Shown: one piece after another, positions 7,537 through 15,894 of the stretch
How the letters are laid out: every line of letters begins with the position of its first letter
How positions within the stretch are numbered: the first letter of the stretch is position 1
Assembly: GCA_030583905.1 (NCBI GenBank)
Contig: CP129481.1
Coordinates: forward strand, 3,688,136 to 3,752,135
Length of the DNA: 64,000 nt
DNA from: Anaerolineales bacterium
Lineage (GTDB): Bacteria; Chloroflexota; Anaerolineae; Anaerolineales; Villigracilaceae
Direction: 5' to 3'
Program-made: the position numbers and the translations under genes
The notes under the pieces: model-generated
Seen by the model: only the letters and a program-made list of their open reading frames with translations
Databases searched by the model: none
Told to the model about the DNA's origin: nothing

Positions 7537-8841
7537 ATGAACAATTCTGAGACCTCCCTGCCAAAAAACTGGGCTGTGCGTTTCTTTTCCATCTTTACCG
7601 GACAGGCGTTCTCGCTCTTCGGTTCGTCGCTGGTGCAATTTGCGTTGATCTGGTACCTGACTCAGGAAACCGGTTCTGCAACTGTTCTGGCAACCGCATC
7701 GCTCTTCGGGATGCTGCCGCAGATCCTGCTGGGTCCGATCGCCGGGACGATCATAGACCGCGGCAACCGCCGCATCATCATGATCATCGCGGACGCATTG
7801 ATCGCGCTGGCAACGCTCGTCCTCGCCATCCTGTTTTGGACAGATCAGGTTCAGATCTGGCATATCTACCTGGCGTTGACCATCCGCTCGACGGGCGGCG
7901 CATTCCATTACCCCGCCATGGCGGCGTCCACCACGCTGATGGTTCCGAAACAGCACCTAGCCCGCGTAGCTGGCGCAAATCAAACCCTGCATGGTTTGGT
8001 GAACATCGTCGCACCGCCGGTTGGGGCGCTGCTGATCGCGGTCATGCCGACTCAAAACGTGCTGTTGATCGACGTCTTCACCGCGCTGCTGGGAATCACC
8101 CCCCTGCTGTTCTTCTCCATCCCACAGCCGCCGCGCCGTGAAGTCCACGCTTCCGCGCCAAAGACGAGCTTCCTTCAGGACCTCGGAGCGGGTTTCAAAT
8201 ACATGGCTTCGTGGCCCGGTCTGCTGATGCTCGGTCTGATGGCAACCATGCTGAACTTCCTGCTCGCCCCCACCGGCGCCTTGACCCCGCTTCTGGTGAC
8301 AAAATATTTCGGCAAGGGCGCACTGGAACTGGGAACCGTCGATTCGTTCTTCGGCATCGGCATGATCGCCGGCGGCATCACGCTTGGCGCCTGGGGCGGA
8401 TTCAAGCAAAAGATCGTCACCTCCCTGACCGGCATTGCCATGTTTAGCATTGCCATCATTGCCATCGCCGCCGCGCCTGCAAACTCGTTCTGGATCATGC
8501 TGGTTTCCATGTTCTTGATCGGCTTCATGATGCCGATGGTCAATGGACCGATCCATGCGCTGTTCCAGTCCGTGGTGGAACCCGATATGCAGGGACGGGT
8601 GCTTTCCCTCGTCAGCAGTGTGGCACAGGCAATGATGCCGCTTGGATACATGATCGCGGGTCCGATAACGGATGCGACCAGCTACCAGACCTGGTTCTGG
8701 ATGGCGGGCATCATGAATTTATTGATCGGATTGGGCGGCTTCCTTGTCCCGGCCTTGATGAACATCGAAGATAATCATAAACCATCCCAGCCAGCCTCAT
8801 CCGAGGCGCCGCAAGAAATGGGACAAATCCCGGTTCAGTAA
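7537..8841 (+). CDS. MFS transporter, putative exporter
   Basis: A 434-residue membrane protein with about 12 predicted helices in the Major Facilitator Superfamily pattern. Typical elements are FSLFGSSLVQFALIWYLTQETGS in the first helix, GPIAGTIIDRGNRRIIM (the motif-A-like loop between helices 2 and 3), and NGPIHALFQSVVEPDMQGRVLSLV late in the protein, as in MefA-type and other drug or macrolide exporters. The substrate is unknown. ATG 7537 is preceded by AAGGTGAG; GTG 7531 would have no spacer. It has its own promoter and terminator. Confidence 0.85.
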   Translation: MNNSETSLPKNWAVRFFSIFTGQAFSLFGSSLVQFALIWYLTQETGSATVLATASLFGMLPQILLGPIAGTIIDRGNRRIIMIIADALIALATLVLAILFWTDQVQIWHIYLALTIRSTGGAFHYPAMAASTTLMVPKQHLARVAGANQTLHGLVNIVAPPVGALLIAVMPTQNVLLIDVFTALLGITPLLFFSIPQPPRREVHASAPKTSFLQDLGAGFKYMASWPGLLMLGLMATMLNFLLAPTGALTPLLVTKYFGKGALELGTVDSFFGIGMIAGGITLGAWGGFKQKIVTSLTGIAMFSIAIIAIAAAPANSFWIMLVSMFLIGFMMPMVNGPIHALFQSVVEPDMQGRVLSLVSSVAQAMMPLGYMIAGPITDATSYQTWFWMAGIMNLLIGLGGFLVPALMNIEDNHKPSQPASSEAPQEMGQIPVQ

Positions 8842-8880
8842 TTCTCCAACGGTTTTCTCCTCCGAAAGGTTCAACCGTTA

Positions 8881-8911
8881 GCCGCAGGTCATCTGATCTG
8901 CGGCGTATTTT
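8881..8911 (+). terminator. Rho-independent terminator after the MFS gene
   Basis: GCCGCAG pairs with CTGCGGC (imperfect inner stem AGATCA/TGATCT region) and is followed shortly by TTTTTT. Confidence 0.7.
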
Positions 8912-8927
8912 TTCAGCACAGGGAAGG

Positions 8928-8955
8928 TTGCTACCATAAAAACACGTGGTATAAT
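8928..8955 (+). promoter_or_regulatory. Promoter of tRNA-Ser
   Basis: TTGCTA (8928-8933), a 16-nt spacer and TATAAT (8950-8955) end 18 nt before the tRNA. Confidence 0.65.
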
Positions 8956-8973
8956 TCCGTCCGCTGTTAATTT

Positions 8974-9060
8974 GGAGAGGTCGCGTAGTCTGGCTTAGCG
9001 CGCACGCTTGGAAAGCGTGTAACCCACAAAGGTTCGCGGGTTCGAATCCCGCCCTCTCCG
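8974..9060 (+). tRNA. tRNA-Ser (anticodon GGA)
   Basis: A class II tRNA with acceptor stem GGAGAGG/CCTCTCC and discriminator G. Anticodon stem CACGC/GCGTG holds loop TTGGAAA (anticodon GGA). A long variable arm and the GGTTCGAATCC T-arm are present. Its 3' end is the left attachment site of the 44.9-kb element; the original terminator now appears to lie at 53920-53950. Confidence 0.95.
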
Positions 9061-9061
9061 C
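9048..9061. repeat. attL core: tRNA-Ser 3' end
   Basis: CCCGCCCTCTCCGC, covering the tRNA 3' end plus one base, is repeated exactly at 53901-53914. Such duplications mark site-specific integration by tyrosine recombinases into tRNA genes. Confidence 0.8.
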
Positions 9062-9066
9062 TGATG

Positions 9067-9101
9067 GACAAACTTACGTATCCGCATATGGGAAGTTTGT
9101 C
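9067..9101. repeat. Inverted repeat at the left end of the island
   Basis: GACAAACTT (9067-9075) pairs with AAGTTTGTC (9093-9101). GACAAACTACGTA recurs directly at 9145-9157. The spacer contains CGCATATGG, which also occurs in the palindrome at the right end (53819). These may be recombinase or excisionase binding sites. Confidence 0.5.
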
Positions 9102-9106
9102 CTAAC

Positions 9107-9140
9107 GAGAGTCCGCTTGACAGAGCGGACTCTCATCTTT
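9107..9140 (+). terminator. Terminator-like hairpin at the left end of the island
   Basis: GAGAGTCCGCT and AGCGGACTCTC form a perfect 11-bp stem with a 6-nt loop, followed by ATCTTTTA. It probably now ends tRNA-Ser transcription in place of the displaced native terminator. Confidence 0.6.
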
Positions 9141-9267
9141 TATAGACAAACTACGTACTAGTATTCAATTTTTGCCAGATGAATTATCAAAAGCCAAGTG
9201 GGCGTCAGCAATTCGATCAGGTCAAACTTGTCGCAGTATAGCACCCGAATTTATGCGTGTCAAATTA

Positions 9268-10851
9268 TCACCCGTCAACATGGAAAATGAACCCATCGGT
9301 TTCAGTCCAGCCAAGCTCGGAAGCGGCGAGGCGGAAGATGTGGACAAACACTGATTGAGGCTTGATCCGAACTATCTTTTTCCTGGAAAAGTCGTAATAC
9401 AGCGCATCGAACAGCAAGTGCAGGATTTTGTATTTCTCCTCAGTGGTTGCTTCATCAAGAAAATCACCGATATTCTCTAACTGCATACCCATTTCTATGG
9501 ATTTGGCTCCATCGGGAATAATAAGGCTATCTTTTTCGGCAAGGAGCTTTTTGCGCCTGCGCTCATAACCTTCTTCGTCAAACACACCGTCAGCAAATGC
9601 CCTACCCACCCGCCGTAATTCTTCATCGATCTCGATACGACGGTTTTCAATCTTACGAACAACATCTAGATCTTCTAACAAGCGCTCAATATCTTGTTGC
9701 CAATCTTCAGGGAGGCGAAGGTTTCTCAAAAGATCGAGTGTATGATTATCCAGATAATCCATCCTTGCTCGTCCGCGAGAGGCGCTGCATTCTTTTCCGC
9801 GATAGCGTGAGGTTTCGATATAGTAGCCATATCGCCTAGAAGATTGGATACGCAAAGAACGTTCACACTCACTGCAATACACAATCCGCTGCAGTAGATT
9901 TGGGTGGCTGATCTTATTCAAGGCAATATAGGTTCTTGGGCGCCTGGCATGCTTAGCACGGATTTCCATAGCCTGATCAAACAATTCTTTGCTAATGATT
10001 GGCTGATGCCGACCTGGCCACAGCTGATCTCGATAGGCAACTTTCCCATAATAAAATTCGTTTTGCAGAAAATCTGTGACCGTGTCTTTGCTCCACAAAT
10101 TCCCTTTGCGCGTTTTGATGCCACTTTGGTTTAGGAAATCTGCCACAGTTTGATCCGTAAAGTTACCAGAAGCATACATCGTAAAGGCTGTTTGGATCAT
10201 TTGTGCCTCATCTGGCACGATAATGATCTGTTTATTCTCCTGGTCTTTTAGATATCCAAACGGGACCGGTCCATTCTGAACACCTTGACGCGCCATCTCT
10301 ACTTTGCTTTTCACAACCTCAGCTGAAAGATTTTCCAGATACCATTGGGCAAACAATGCCATCATACGAAAAACAAACCTGCCTTGAGCGGTAGTGTAGT
10401 CAAAGTCCTCTGTAACCGAAGCAAGGGTTACATCATACGCATTAAGATCGCGGAAATGTCGCATAGTTTGTTCAGCATTCCGTGAGAAGCGATCCAATTT
10501 ATGGAAAATGATTGCCTTGAAATGCCCTTCTCTGGCATGAGCGATCATACTTTGAAATCCTGGGCGATTATCGTCCTTTCCAGAATGTCCTGGATCTGAG
10601 TAGCATTCCGCAATCTTCCATTTTCGCTGGGCAGCCCATGCTTTACAAGCATTGACCTGAGCCTCGAGTGAATAGCCATTGACCTGTTCCTCACTCGATA
10701 CCCGCGAATAGATTGCAATTGGTGTGTCGGGAGGCATTTGATCGGCATTTGTGCTTTTATCAACATCCATCAAACGCATCCGATTGAGGCTGCGTTTGCG
10801 CCGTGAACTAAATTCCACTGGATCGTTATTTCGAATAGAATAATCAGTCAT
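9268..10851 (-). CDS. Large serine recombinase
   Basis: A 527-residue site-specific recombinase. The N-terminal resolvase domain carries the catalytic serine in AIYSRVSSEEQVNGYSLEAQ (about S52) plus HKLDRFSRN. A Recombinase domain follows (VPFGYLKDQENKQIIIVPDEAQ), then a zinc-ribbon (VYCSECERSLRI..GKECSASRG) and a C-terminal coiled coil. It catalyses DNA cutting and strand exchange through a phosphoserine link. The ATG at 10851 is preceded by GGAG; upstream ATGs lack an RBS. It sits near the left end but the tRNA-type att site fits the tyrosine integrase better, so it may mark a second, nested insertion. Confidence 0.9.
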   Translation of the reverse strand: MTDYSIRNNDPVEFSSRRKRSLNRMRLMDVDKSTNADQMPPDTPIAIYSRVSSEEQVNGYSLEAQVNACKAWAAQRKWKIAECYSDPGHSGKDDNRPGFQSMIAHAREGHFKAIIFHKLDRFSRNAEQTMRHFRDLNAYDVTLASVTEDFDYTTAQGRFVFRMMALFAQWYLENLSAEVVKSKVEMARQGVQNGPVPFGYLKDQENKQIIIVPDEAQMIQTAFTMYASGNFTDQTVADFLNQSGIKTRKGNLWSKDTVTDFLQNEFYYGKVAYRDQLWPGRHQPIISKELFDQAMEIRAKHARRPRTYIALNKISHPNLLQRIVYCSECERSLRIQSSRRYGYYIETSRYRGKECSASRGRARMDYLDNHTLDLLRNLRLPEDWQQDIERLLEDLDVVRKIENRRIEIDEELRRVGRAFADGVFDEEGYERRRKKLLAEKDSLIIPDGAKSIEMGMQLENIGDFLDEATTEEKYKILHLLFDALYYDFSRKKIVRIKPQSVFVHIFRLAASELGWTETDGFIFHVDG

Positions 10852-10906
10852 TACAATCTCCATATACAAAATGAAAATGTGCGCATTCTAACATCTGCAA
10901 ATTCAT

Positions 10907-11005
10907 TCATTTTTTATGCGAAGGTTTTTTCGAGTCACTCGCGCTCCTTTTTGCAGCGATGCGTGCGGCAATCACGGCAAGGATTTCGATCAACATCTTT
11001 TTCAT
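10907..11005 (-). CDS. Possible small basic peptide (32 aa)
   Basis: The frame begins MKKMLIEILAVIAARIAAKR and ends in a lysine-rich tail. AGGAG lies 8 nt before the ATG. The peptide is an amphipathic or hydrophobic helix plus basic tail, resembling type I toxin or leader peptides in shape only. It lies 55 bp upstream of the serine recombinase start on the same strand and could be its leader. No homology claim is made. Confidence 0.35.
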   Translation of the reverse strand: MKKMLIEILAVIAARIAAKRSASDSKKPSHKK

Positions 11006-11427
11006 TACGTTTTCTCCTGTAGGTCATTTCCAAAAAGGAAGTGTCAAATTTGTCATGCAAAGGGAAGAATTGCATGATTGGCAGGAGTTTATAATTAATT
11101 GTATAGGGGTCTTTTTTCAGTGTCGCTAAACATTGGTGTCTCGGAGGGGAGTTTTGGCAAGGGTTGTTCATGGTGGATTTGATTGTGGAGACACTAAGGG
11201 CATAGAGAATATAATTGATAAATTTCTGCTAACTTTGCGTCTCGACAGTAAATTTCCGACCTTTTGTCCAAAGATCAGAAATAAGATAGCCATTCAGTCA
11301 AAAAACGACTAGAATATATGACATTCTAGTCAATTAGGTTTAGGGTTGAAATGAAAAATGGTCTAACAGGTTTCCAGATTGAACAAATAATTTGATGGAT
11401 AGGCAGCAAAACGGGAGTAACAACCTA
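11006..11427. other. Intergenic region upstream of cargo A
   Basis: About 420 bp without a supported gene. A minus-strand frame at 10935-11171 has no RBS or family signal. The region contains the palindrome at 11307-11331 and is AT-rich, so it probably holds the promoter for the MoxR-vWA operon; I could not identify a convincing -35/-10 pair. Confidence 0.5.
11307..11331. promoter_or_regulatory. Palindrome upstream of the MoxR-vWA operon
   Basis: GACTAGAAT and ATTCTAGTC form a perfect 9-bp inverted repeat with a 7-nt spacer, about 97 bp before the MoxR start. No T-run follows, which favours an operator over a terminator. Confidence 0.5.
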
Positions 11428-12408
11428 ATGAGTAAATCCACAGAAGAAATCCAATCTATCTTTACAAAATTTAGCGTCCCAAAGCCACAACAAACCGAAG
11501 AAATTTATGAAAAACTCGGTTATAAGGACTCTATTCCAACTCCCCTGCCTTACTTTGTTATGACAAATACATCCAAGACACAAACAACAGAAGTTGCGTC
11601 CAGAATAAAGGTTGGGAAAAAACTAAAAGGGCTAAAAGTGATTGGCTGGTACGGTCCCCCAGGAACGGGTAAAAACACTCTTGCTAAAGAAATAGCAGCG
11701 ACATTAAGAATGCCTTATCGTGAGTTTGATTTAGGACAAGGCTTTGACTTAATGGAGTTGATAGGAGGGACAGGGCTAAGGGGCAATCAGGGAGCAACAG
11801 AAACTGTAGCAGTTGAAGGTCCCCTGACAACATATGCCAAAATAGGCAGCATTATTTCACTAAATGAAGTAGTAAATGTTGATGGGATACAGTTATCAAT
11901 CCTACACGCCATGATTCAGGAGCGGGAAATATCTCTACCGACGGCTGAAACTGGACCAAATGGAAATCAAAGCGTGGTAAAGGTTCATGATGATACCTTT
12001 TTTGTATTCACTTGGAATCCTGATTTACGTAATCCAGATCGACAGATGCCGCCGCCAGCCTTGTTAGACAGAATGAGAGCCCGACGCTTTGATACTGATA
12101 CAGAAGAAGATGAAGTGAATAAATTGACGTCTAGACTCAAGTTTGCTTTGGATAAGCATGTAAACCCAGATGCAGTAAGAGATGATGTTCGATTGATCCG
12201 CAATTTGAGAAAGGCTTATGAAAACGGACATATCGCCCGCTGTCCATACATGAGAACACTGGAAGATTTTGCATTAACCAGACATACTCTTGGAAATGAA
12301 GCAGCATTTGAAGTTTTGTTAAACTTGTGCGATCAAGATCCTGAAGAGTTTTATAGACAACGTGATGATGTCGTTCGACGTCATTTTCAGCCCATATTTG
12401 GAAAGTAG
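11428..12408 (+). CDS. MoxR/CobS-type AAA+ ATPase
   Basis: A 326-residue AAA+ ATPase. Walker A is GPPGTGKNT, with Asn in place of the usual Thr/Ser after the lysine. The Walker B-like segment is IISLNEV, as in CobS/MoxR proteins with NE. Sensor-1 region FVFTWNPDLRNPD and arginine-rich LLDRMRARRF follow, typical of MoxR/CobS proteins that act as chaperones with vWA partners. The next gene, 6 bp downstream, encodes such a vWA protein. GGGAG lies 10 nt before ATG 11428; an upstream ATG at 11392 is less likely. Confidence 0.88.
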   Translation: MSKSTEEIQSIFTKFSVPKPQQTEEIYEKLGYKDSIPTPLPYFVMTNTSKTQTTEVASRIKVGKKLKGLKVIGWYGPPGTGKNTLAKEIAATLRMPYREFDLGQGFDLMELIGGTGLRGNQGATETVAVEGPLTTYAKIGSIISLNEVVNVDGIQLSILHAMIQEREISLPTAETGPNGNQSVVKVHDDTFFVFTWNPDLRNPDRQMPPPALLDRMRARRFDTDTEEDEVNKLTSRLKFALDKHVNPDAVRDDVRLIRNLRKAYENGHIARCPYMRTLEDFALTRHTLGNEAAFEVLLNLCDQDPEEFYRQRDDVVRRHFQPIFGK

Positions 12409-12414
12409 TTTTCC

Positions 12415-14595
12415 ATGTCCCAAAAAAGAAGTGGATCTGGCTTAATTTCATCGAAGGCAATTCGTAGCTTACGTGCTCGGATCCAATCCACGTTTGGAGA
12501 TGGTGACGAATCTGACCTCATAGCTAACCCACTTTTTTTAGAGAAACTAACATCCTACGCTAGGATAGTCACAAAAAAACCAGTAACCTGTCAATGGGGA
12601 AATGAAAATAAAACAGATCTTAATAACTTAATTATTCTTAATCCATACGATCCGGATAGAAACACGCCTGCTGCAGATCGAAAAATAGTTATTGATGCGG
12701 TACTCGAACACGAAATTCGTGGTCATTGGCAGCATACTCCTAGACAAGTTTTCGAGACAGTCATTAACATCTCCGAAGGCCATAGCGAAGTTTCTAATCA
12801 AGAGTATTGGAAAGTTCCAAAGCATGCTTCTCGATTGCATGCAATACGTCATCTATTCAATATTTTGGAAGATGGTCGTATCGAAACTCGTATCAGGTGG
12901 GAACAACCTGCTGTATATGAAATAATTGCGGCGGGTGACCTTATCCGACCACGCTGGAAGAGAGAGCCAGTGTATCGGGCTGCCAAAAAAGTATTTTCAG
13001 CCAAACTAAATAAATACAAAAATCGAAAAACGGTTAAATGTAATCAGTGCGGACAAAATGAATCGGTCGAAGGGGAGATCTGCGAAACCTGTTTTGTAGA
13101 ACAATATAGGTGGGAACAAATTAGTGGTGCATTATTAATGTCGGTTTTGCCCCCTCACACACCTCCATTGGAAATTATTGAGCCAGAAGTCCGTACTGTT
13201 ATTCAGGAATGTTTCCCTTTGTTAGTAGAGATACTTCGTGGCACAGCAAAAGACTGCATGAATATTTCGTTAGAGATATTAAAAAAACTGATCAATCATG
13301 GCATGGTTCCTCCGAGACCTTCGAATAATCACCTTTCCACGAATGATGCAGCCGGGCATCCAGATGCTAAAGACACCAAAATATCACAAAAAAATGCGGT
13401 TCAAGCTGGTTTAAGCGGACTTAATATAAGCGACACCAAAGTTAATAGCAGTCAGAACAAGGATAGCAACAAAAACAAAAAACAATCACAGAATACTGCT
13501 GACCACAATAACAATAAAAGTAGTACTGGCGAACAATCCTCTAGCGACAACCAAAGCAACAAAGACTCAAAAGAAAATAATCGAATACCAGAACTTGATG
13601 AGCTTGCAAATCATGACTTGCAAGATTTTGATGTGGATGTTCATTTAGATATCTTAACCTTACGGCGCAAGGCTCAAGTTTTACTTGATAGCCTACAATA
13701 CACTCAAGATGCTCAAAGAACATACGACTTGATTATGGGAGTTAGCGGCATAGGAGCTGGTCCGGGTGTCGATCGGGGCATTAGGCGTGTTCAAGGAAAT
13801 CAAAGGTTGTATGAAGTTGTACGAAACAGAAATTTGGAAGCAGGAAGACGATTTGCCAGGGAAATCGATGATCTGGTACATTCCCTGTCACAGCCTCAAA
13901 GATTTCAAAGAACTGGAAGGTTGGACCGTAAACAACTTGTCAATGCTGTTGCTCGTGGGAAAAATACTGTTTTTATCAGACCTAAAATCCATTACCAACT
14001 CGATTTGGCTGTAATCATCAGCGTCGATCTTTCTGGGTCAATGTCAGCATATAATAAACTTATTGGGTTACATGAAAATTATCGCCCATCTCCTGTTCAA
14101 TTAGTCGATGCCGTTGCTACATGCGCAATCGGATTTGAACGCCTCAAAGTCCCATATGAGATACGAGCATTTGGTAGTTATCAATGGTTAGTCAAGGGTT
14201 TTTATGATCGTGACCCGTACGGAGTCGGTGGTATGGCTGGAAAAGATGATGGAGGGACAGATATGTTGCCTGCTGTTGAATATGCAGCCATAGCAATGCT
14301 TGGGAGACAGGAAAAGGACCGTCTTATCATAATTATGACGGATGGCTGGCCTTCTAACATAGACACAACATCTGAAAAAATACGCACTGCAAGAATGCAG
14401 GGAAACCAAGTTATGGGAATATTGTTTGATTATCCACAAAACACAAAGAAACGCGATCAATCCGATCCTGCTATGTCAAAATTGTTTGGTCCAAATGGAT
14501 TCACGGTTATCCATTCTTTGTATGAATTTCCAACCATTGTAGGTAGTGCAATTAAGGAAATTGTTAGATTGGGATTTATCTCAGCAAAGGAGTAA
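12415..14595 (+). CDS. vWA-domain protein, CobT/NorD-like partner of MoxR
   Basis: A 726-residue protein. The C-terminal vWA domain carries the MIDAS metal site DLSGSMS (D538, S540, S542), with GGTDM and the later TDGWPSN completing it. The N-terminal region includes EHEIRGHWQHTP (metalloprotease-like but not a canonical HExxH) and NILEDGRIETR, a motif of CobT/NorD-type vWA proteins. A CxxC..CxxC zinc ribbon (CNQCG..CETC) lies near residues 215-235. A polar Asn/Ser/Lys-rich linker spans about 310-400. vWA proteins with MIDAS commonly act with MoxR AAA+ ATPases to remodel target complexes. Confidence 0.88.
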   Translation: MSQKRSGSGLISSKAIRSLRARIQSTFGDGDESDLIANPLFLEKLTSYARIVTKKPVTCQWGNENKTDLNNLIILNPYDPDRNTPAADRKIVIDAVLEHEIRGHWQHTPRQVFETVINISEGHSEVSNQEYWKVPKHASRLHAIRHLFNILEDGRIETRIRWEQPAVYEIIAAGDLIRPRWKREPVYRAAKKVFSAKLNKYKNRKTVKCNQCGQNESVEGEICETCFVEQYRWEQISGALLMSVLPPHTPPLEIIEPEVRTVIQECFPLLVEILRGTAKDCMNISLEILKKLINHGMVPPRPSNNHLSTNDAAGHPDAKDTKISQKNAVQAGLSGLNISDTKVNSSQNKDSNKNKKQSQNTADHNNNKSSTGEQSSSDNQSNKDSKENNRIPELDELANHDLQDFDVDVHLDILTLRRKAQVLLDSLQYTQDAQRTYDLIMGVSGIGAGPGVDRGIRRVQGNQRLYEVVRNRNLEAGRRFAREIDDLVHSLSQPQRFQRTGRLDRKQLVNAVARGKNTVFIRPKIHYQLDLAVIISVDLSGSMSAYNKLIGLHENYRPSPVQLVDAVATCAIGFERLKVPYEIRAFGSYQWLVKGFYDRDPYGVGGMAGKDDGGTDMLPAVEYAAIAMLGRQEKDRLIIIMTDGWPSNIDTTSEKIRTARMQGNQVMGILFDYPQNTKKRDQSDPAMSKLFGPNGFTVIHSLYEFPTIVGSAIKEIVRLGFISAKE

Positions 14596-14601
14596 AGCAA
14601 T

Positions 14602-15885
14602 ATGAAAAAGAATGATAATGTCCCAGGCATTGGCAAATCTCGTAACTCAGCCTCTAGCGACAACTATGATTCCCTTGTTCTATTACTCCGTAATTTTGAT
14701 GAAAACATTAGAATCGATACCATTCAAAAACTGGGGGATTTAAGAGAAACTCGCGCAGTTCGTCCACTTTTAGGGAGGTTCCAAAATGATAAATCTCCGA
14801 AGGTTCGTTATTATGCTGTTGAAGAGTTATTCAAGTTAAGAGACAGTATTAATGATTCATCTCTATGGTCAATACTAGCAGAAGCGATGAACGAAGATAA
14901 TGAGGAAGATGAAAAAGTACGAGCGAAAATTGCCGAGGTTTTAGGTTTTTTGAATGACAGCGCATTTTCTAATTACTTAGTCACCAGTCTAGGAGACAAT
15001 TCTCAGATAGTCTGGAAAGCCGCAGCCCACTCCTTAGGGCTGATAAAAGATCTAGATGTTATTGATGAATTAATTGAGGGACTCAACGAAAAATCACGCC
15101 ATTATAGTACAGATAAGGATGCTACACCTTACATTACGGCATTAATAGAAATGGGCCCAGTAGTTATCCGAGACGTCTTGTTCTCAATAGAAGATGAGGA
15201 ACTTGGTATTCACGAATCCCAAAACAGAGAATACATACCGTCAGTGTATTACGAAAGTCATTTTAATGATCGTCTGGAAATAATAAGCAAAATAGGAATC
15301 GCTGCCTTGCCAGAAATAAAAAAAATATTATCAACTGACGATTGCTATGATAGTGCATTATTTCTTATAAGCGAAGCCCTGGCGAATATAGGAGGAACAG
15401 ATTCTTTGAAGATTCTCTGTTCTTTAACAAAAGACAAACACCACGAAGCAATAAGATGGGTATCCATAAACGGGTTAAAGAGAATCTACAACTTAAATCC
15501 TGAAATGGTCTTTCAGACTCTTATAAATGTTCTTGAAAAAGACAATGTAAGTGAAGTTCAAGAAGAAGCGATAGAAGGACTAGCGATATTAAAAAATTCT
15601 AAAGCTACTCCTTTGTTAGGCTCTATATTACTGGATTCTGGTGATTTTTACCTTCGCCTTGCCTCAGCTATTGCATTAGGCGACATAATGGATCCGTTTG
15701 CCCTAGATATGCTTGGCTCGGCATTAGGGACCGACAGAAATGAAGATGTTCGTATTGCTGCAGCAACTGCATTAGGAAAAATTAACAATAAAAGTGCAAT
15801 TCCCTACTTGGATGCAACCACATCAGACGACATGTCAATTCGTGTTCGCGAAGCTGCCAAGGCAGCCCTATCCAATTACAAATAG
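14602..15885 (+). CDS. HEAT-repeat protein 1 with PGIG N-terminal tag
   Basis: A 427-residue alpha-solenoid made of about ten HEAT/PBS-lyase-like repeats, recognisable as RIDTIQKLGDLRETRAVRPLLGR, VRYYAVEELFKL and VRIAAATALGKINNKSAIPYL. HEAT solenoids are protein-binding scaffolds. The N-terminus carries PGIGKSR at residues 8-14, a tag shared with three other proteins in this operon. A clear RBS (AAGGAG) precedes the ATG. It is paralogous to the next gene. Other phycobilisome-lyase-type functions are unlikely in this context. Confidence 0.85.
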   Translation: MKKNDNVPGIGKSRNSASSDNYDSLVLLLRNFDENIRIDTIQKLGDLRETRAVRPLLGRFQNDKSPKVRYYAVEELFKLRDSINDSSLWSILAEAMNEDNEEDEKVRAKIAEVLGFLNDSAFSNYLVTSLGDNSQIVWKAAAHSLGLIKDLDVIDELIEGLNEKSRHYSTDKDATPYITALIEMGPVVIRDVLFSIEDEELGIHESQNREYIPSVYYESHFNDRLEIISKIGIAALPEIKKILSTDDCYDSALFLISEALANIGGTDSLKILCSLTKDKHHEAIRWVSINGLKRIYNLNPEMVFQTLINVLEKDNVSEVQEEAIEGLAILKNSKATPLLGSILLDSGDFYLRLASAIALGDIMDPFALDMLGSALGTDRNEDVRIAAATALGKINNKSAIPYLDATTSDDMSIRVREAAKAALSNYK

Positions 15886-15894
15886 GAGGATATT

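Noticed and set aside
9172..9354. 60-codon plus-strand frame at the left end of the island
   Set aside because: It starts with TTG, overlaps the serine recombinase 3' end and shows no recognisable features.
10935..11171. 78-codon minus-strand frame upstream of the recombinase
   Set aside because: It lacks an RBS and overlaps the better supported 32-aa frame.
12628..12925. Short frames on either strand inside the vWA gene
   Set aside because: They are shadows of a gene with clear domain motifs.
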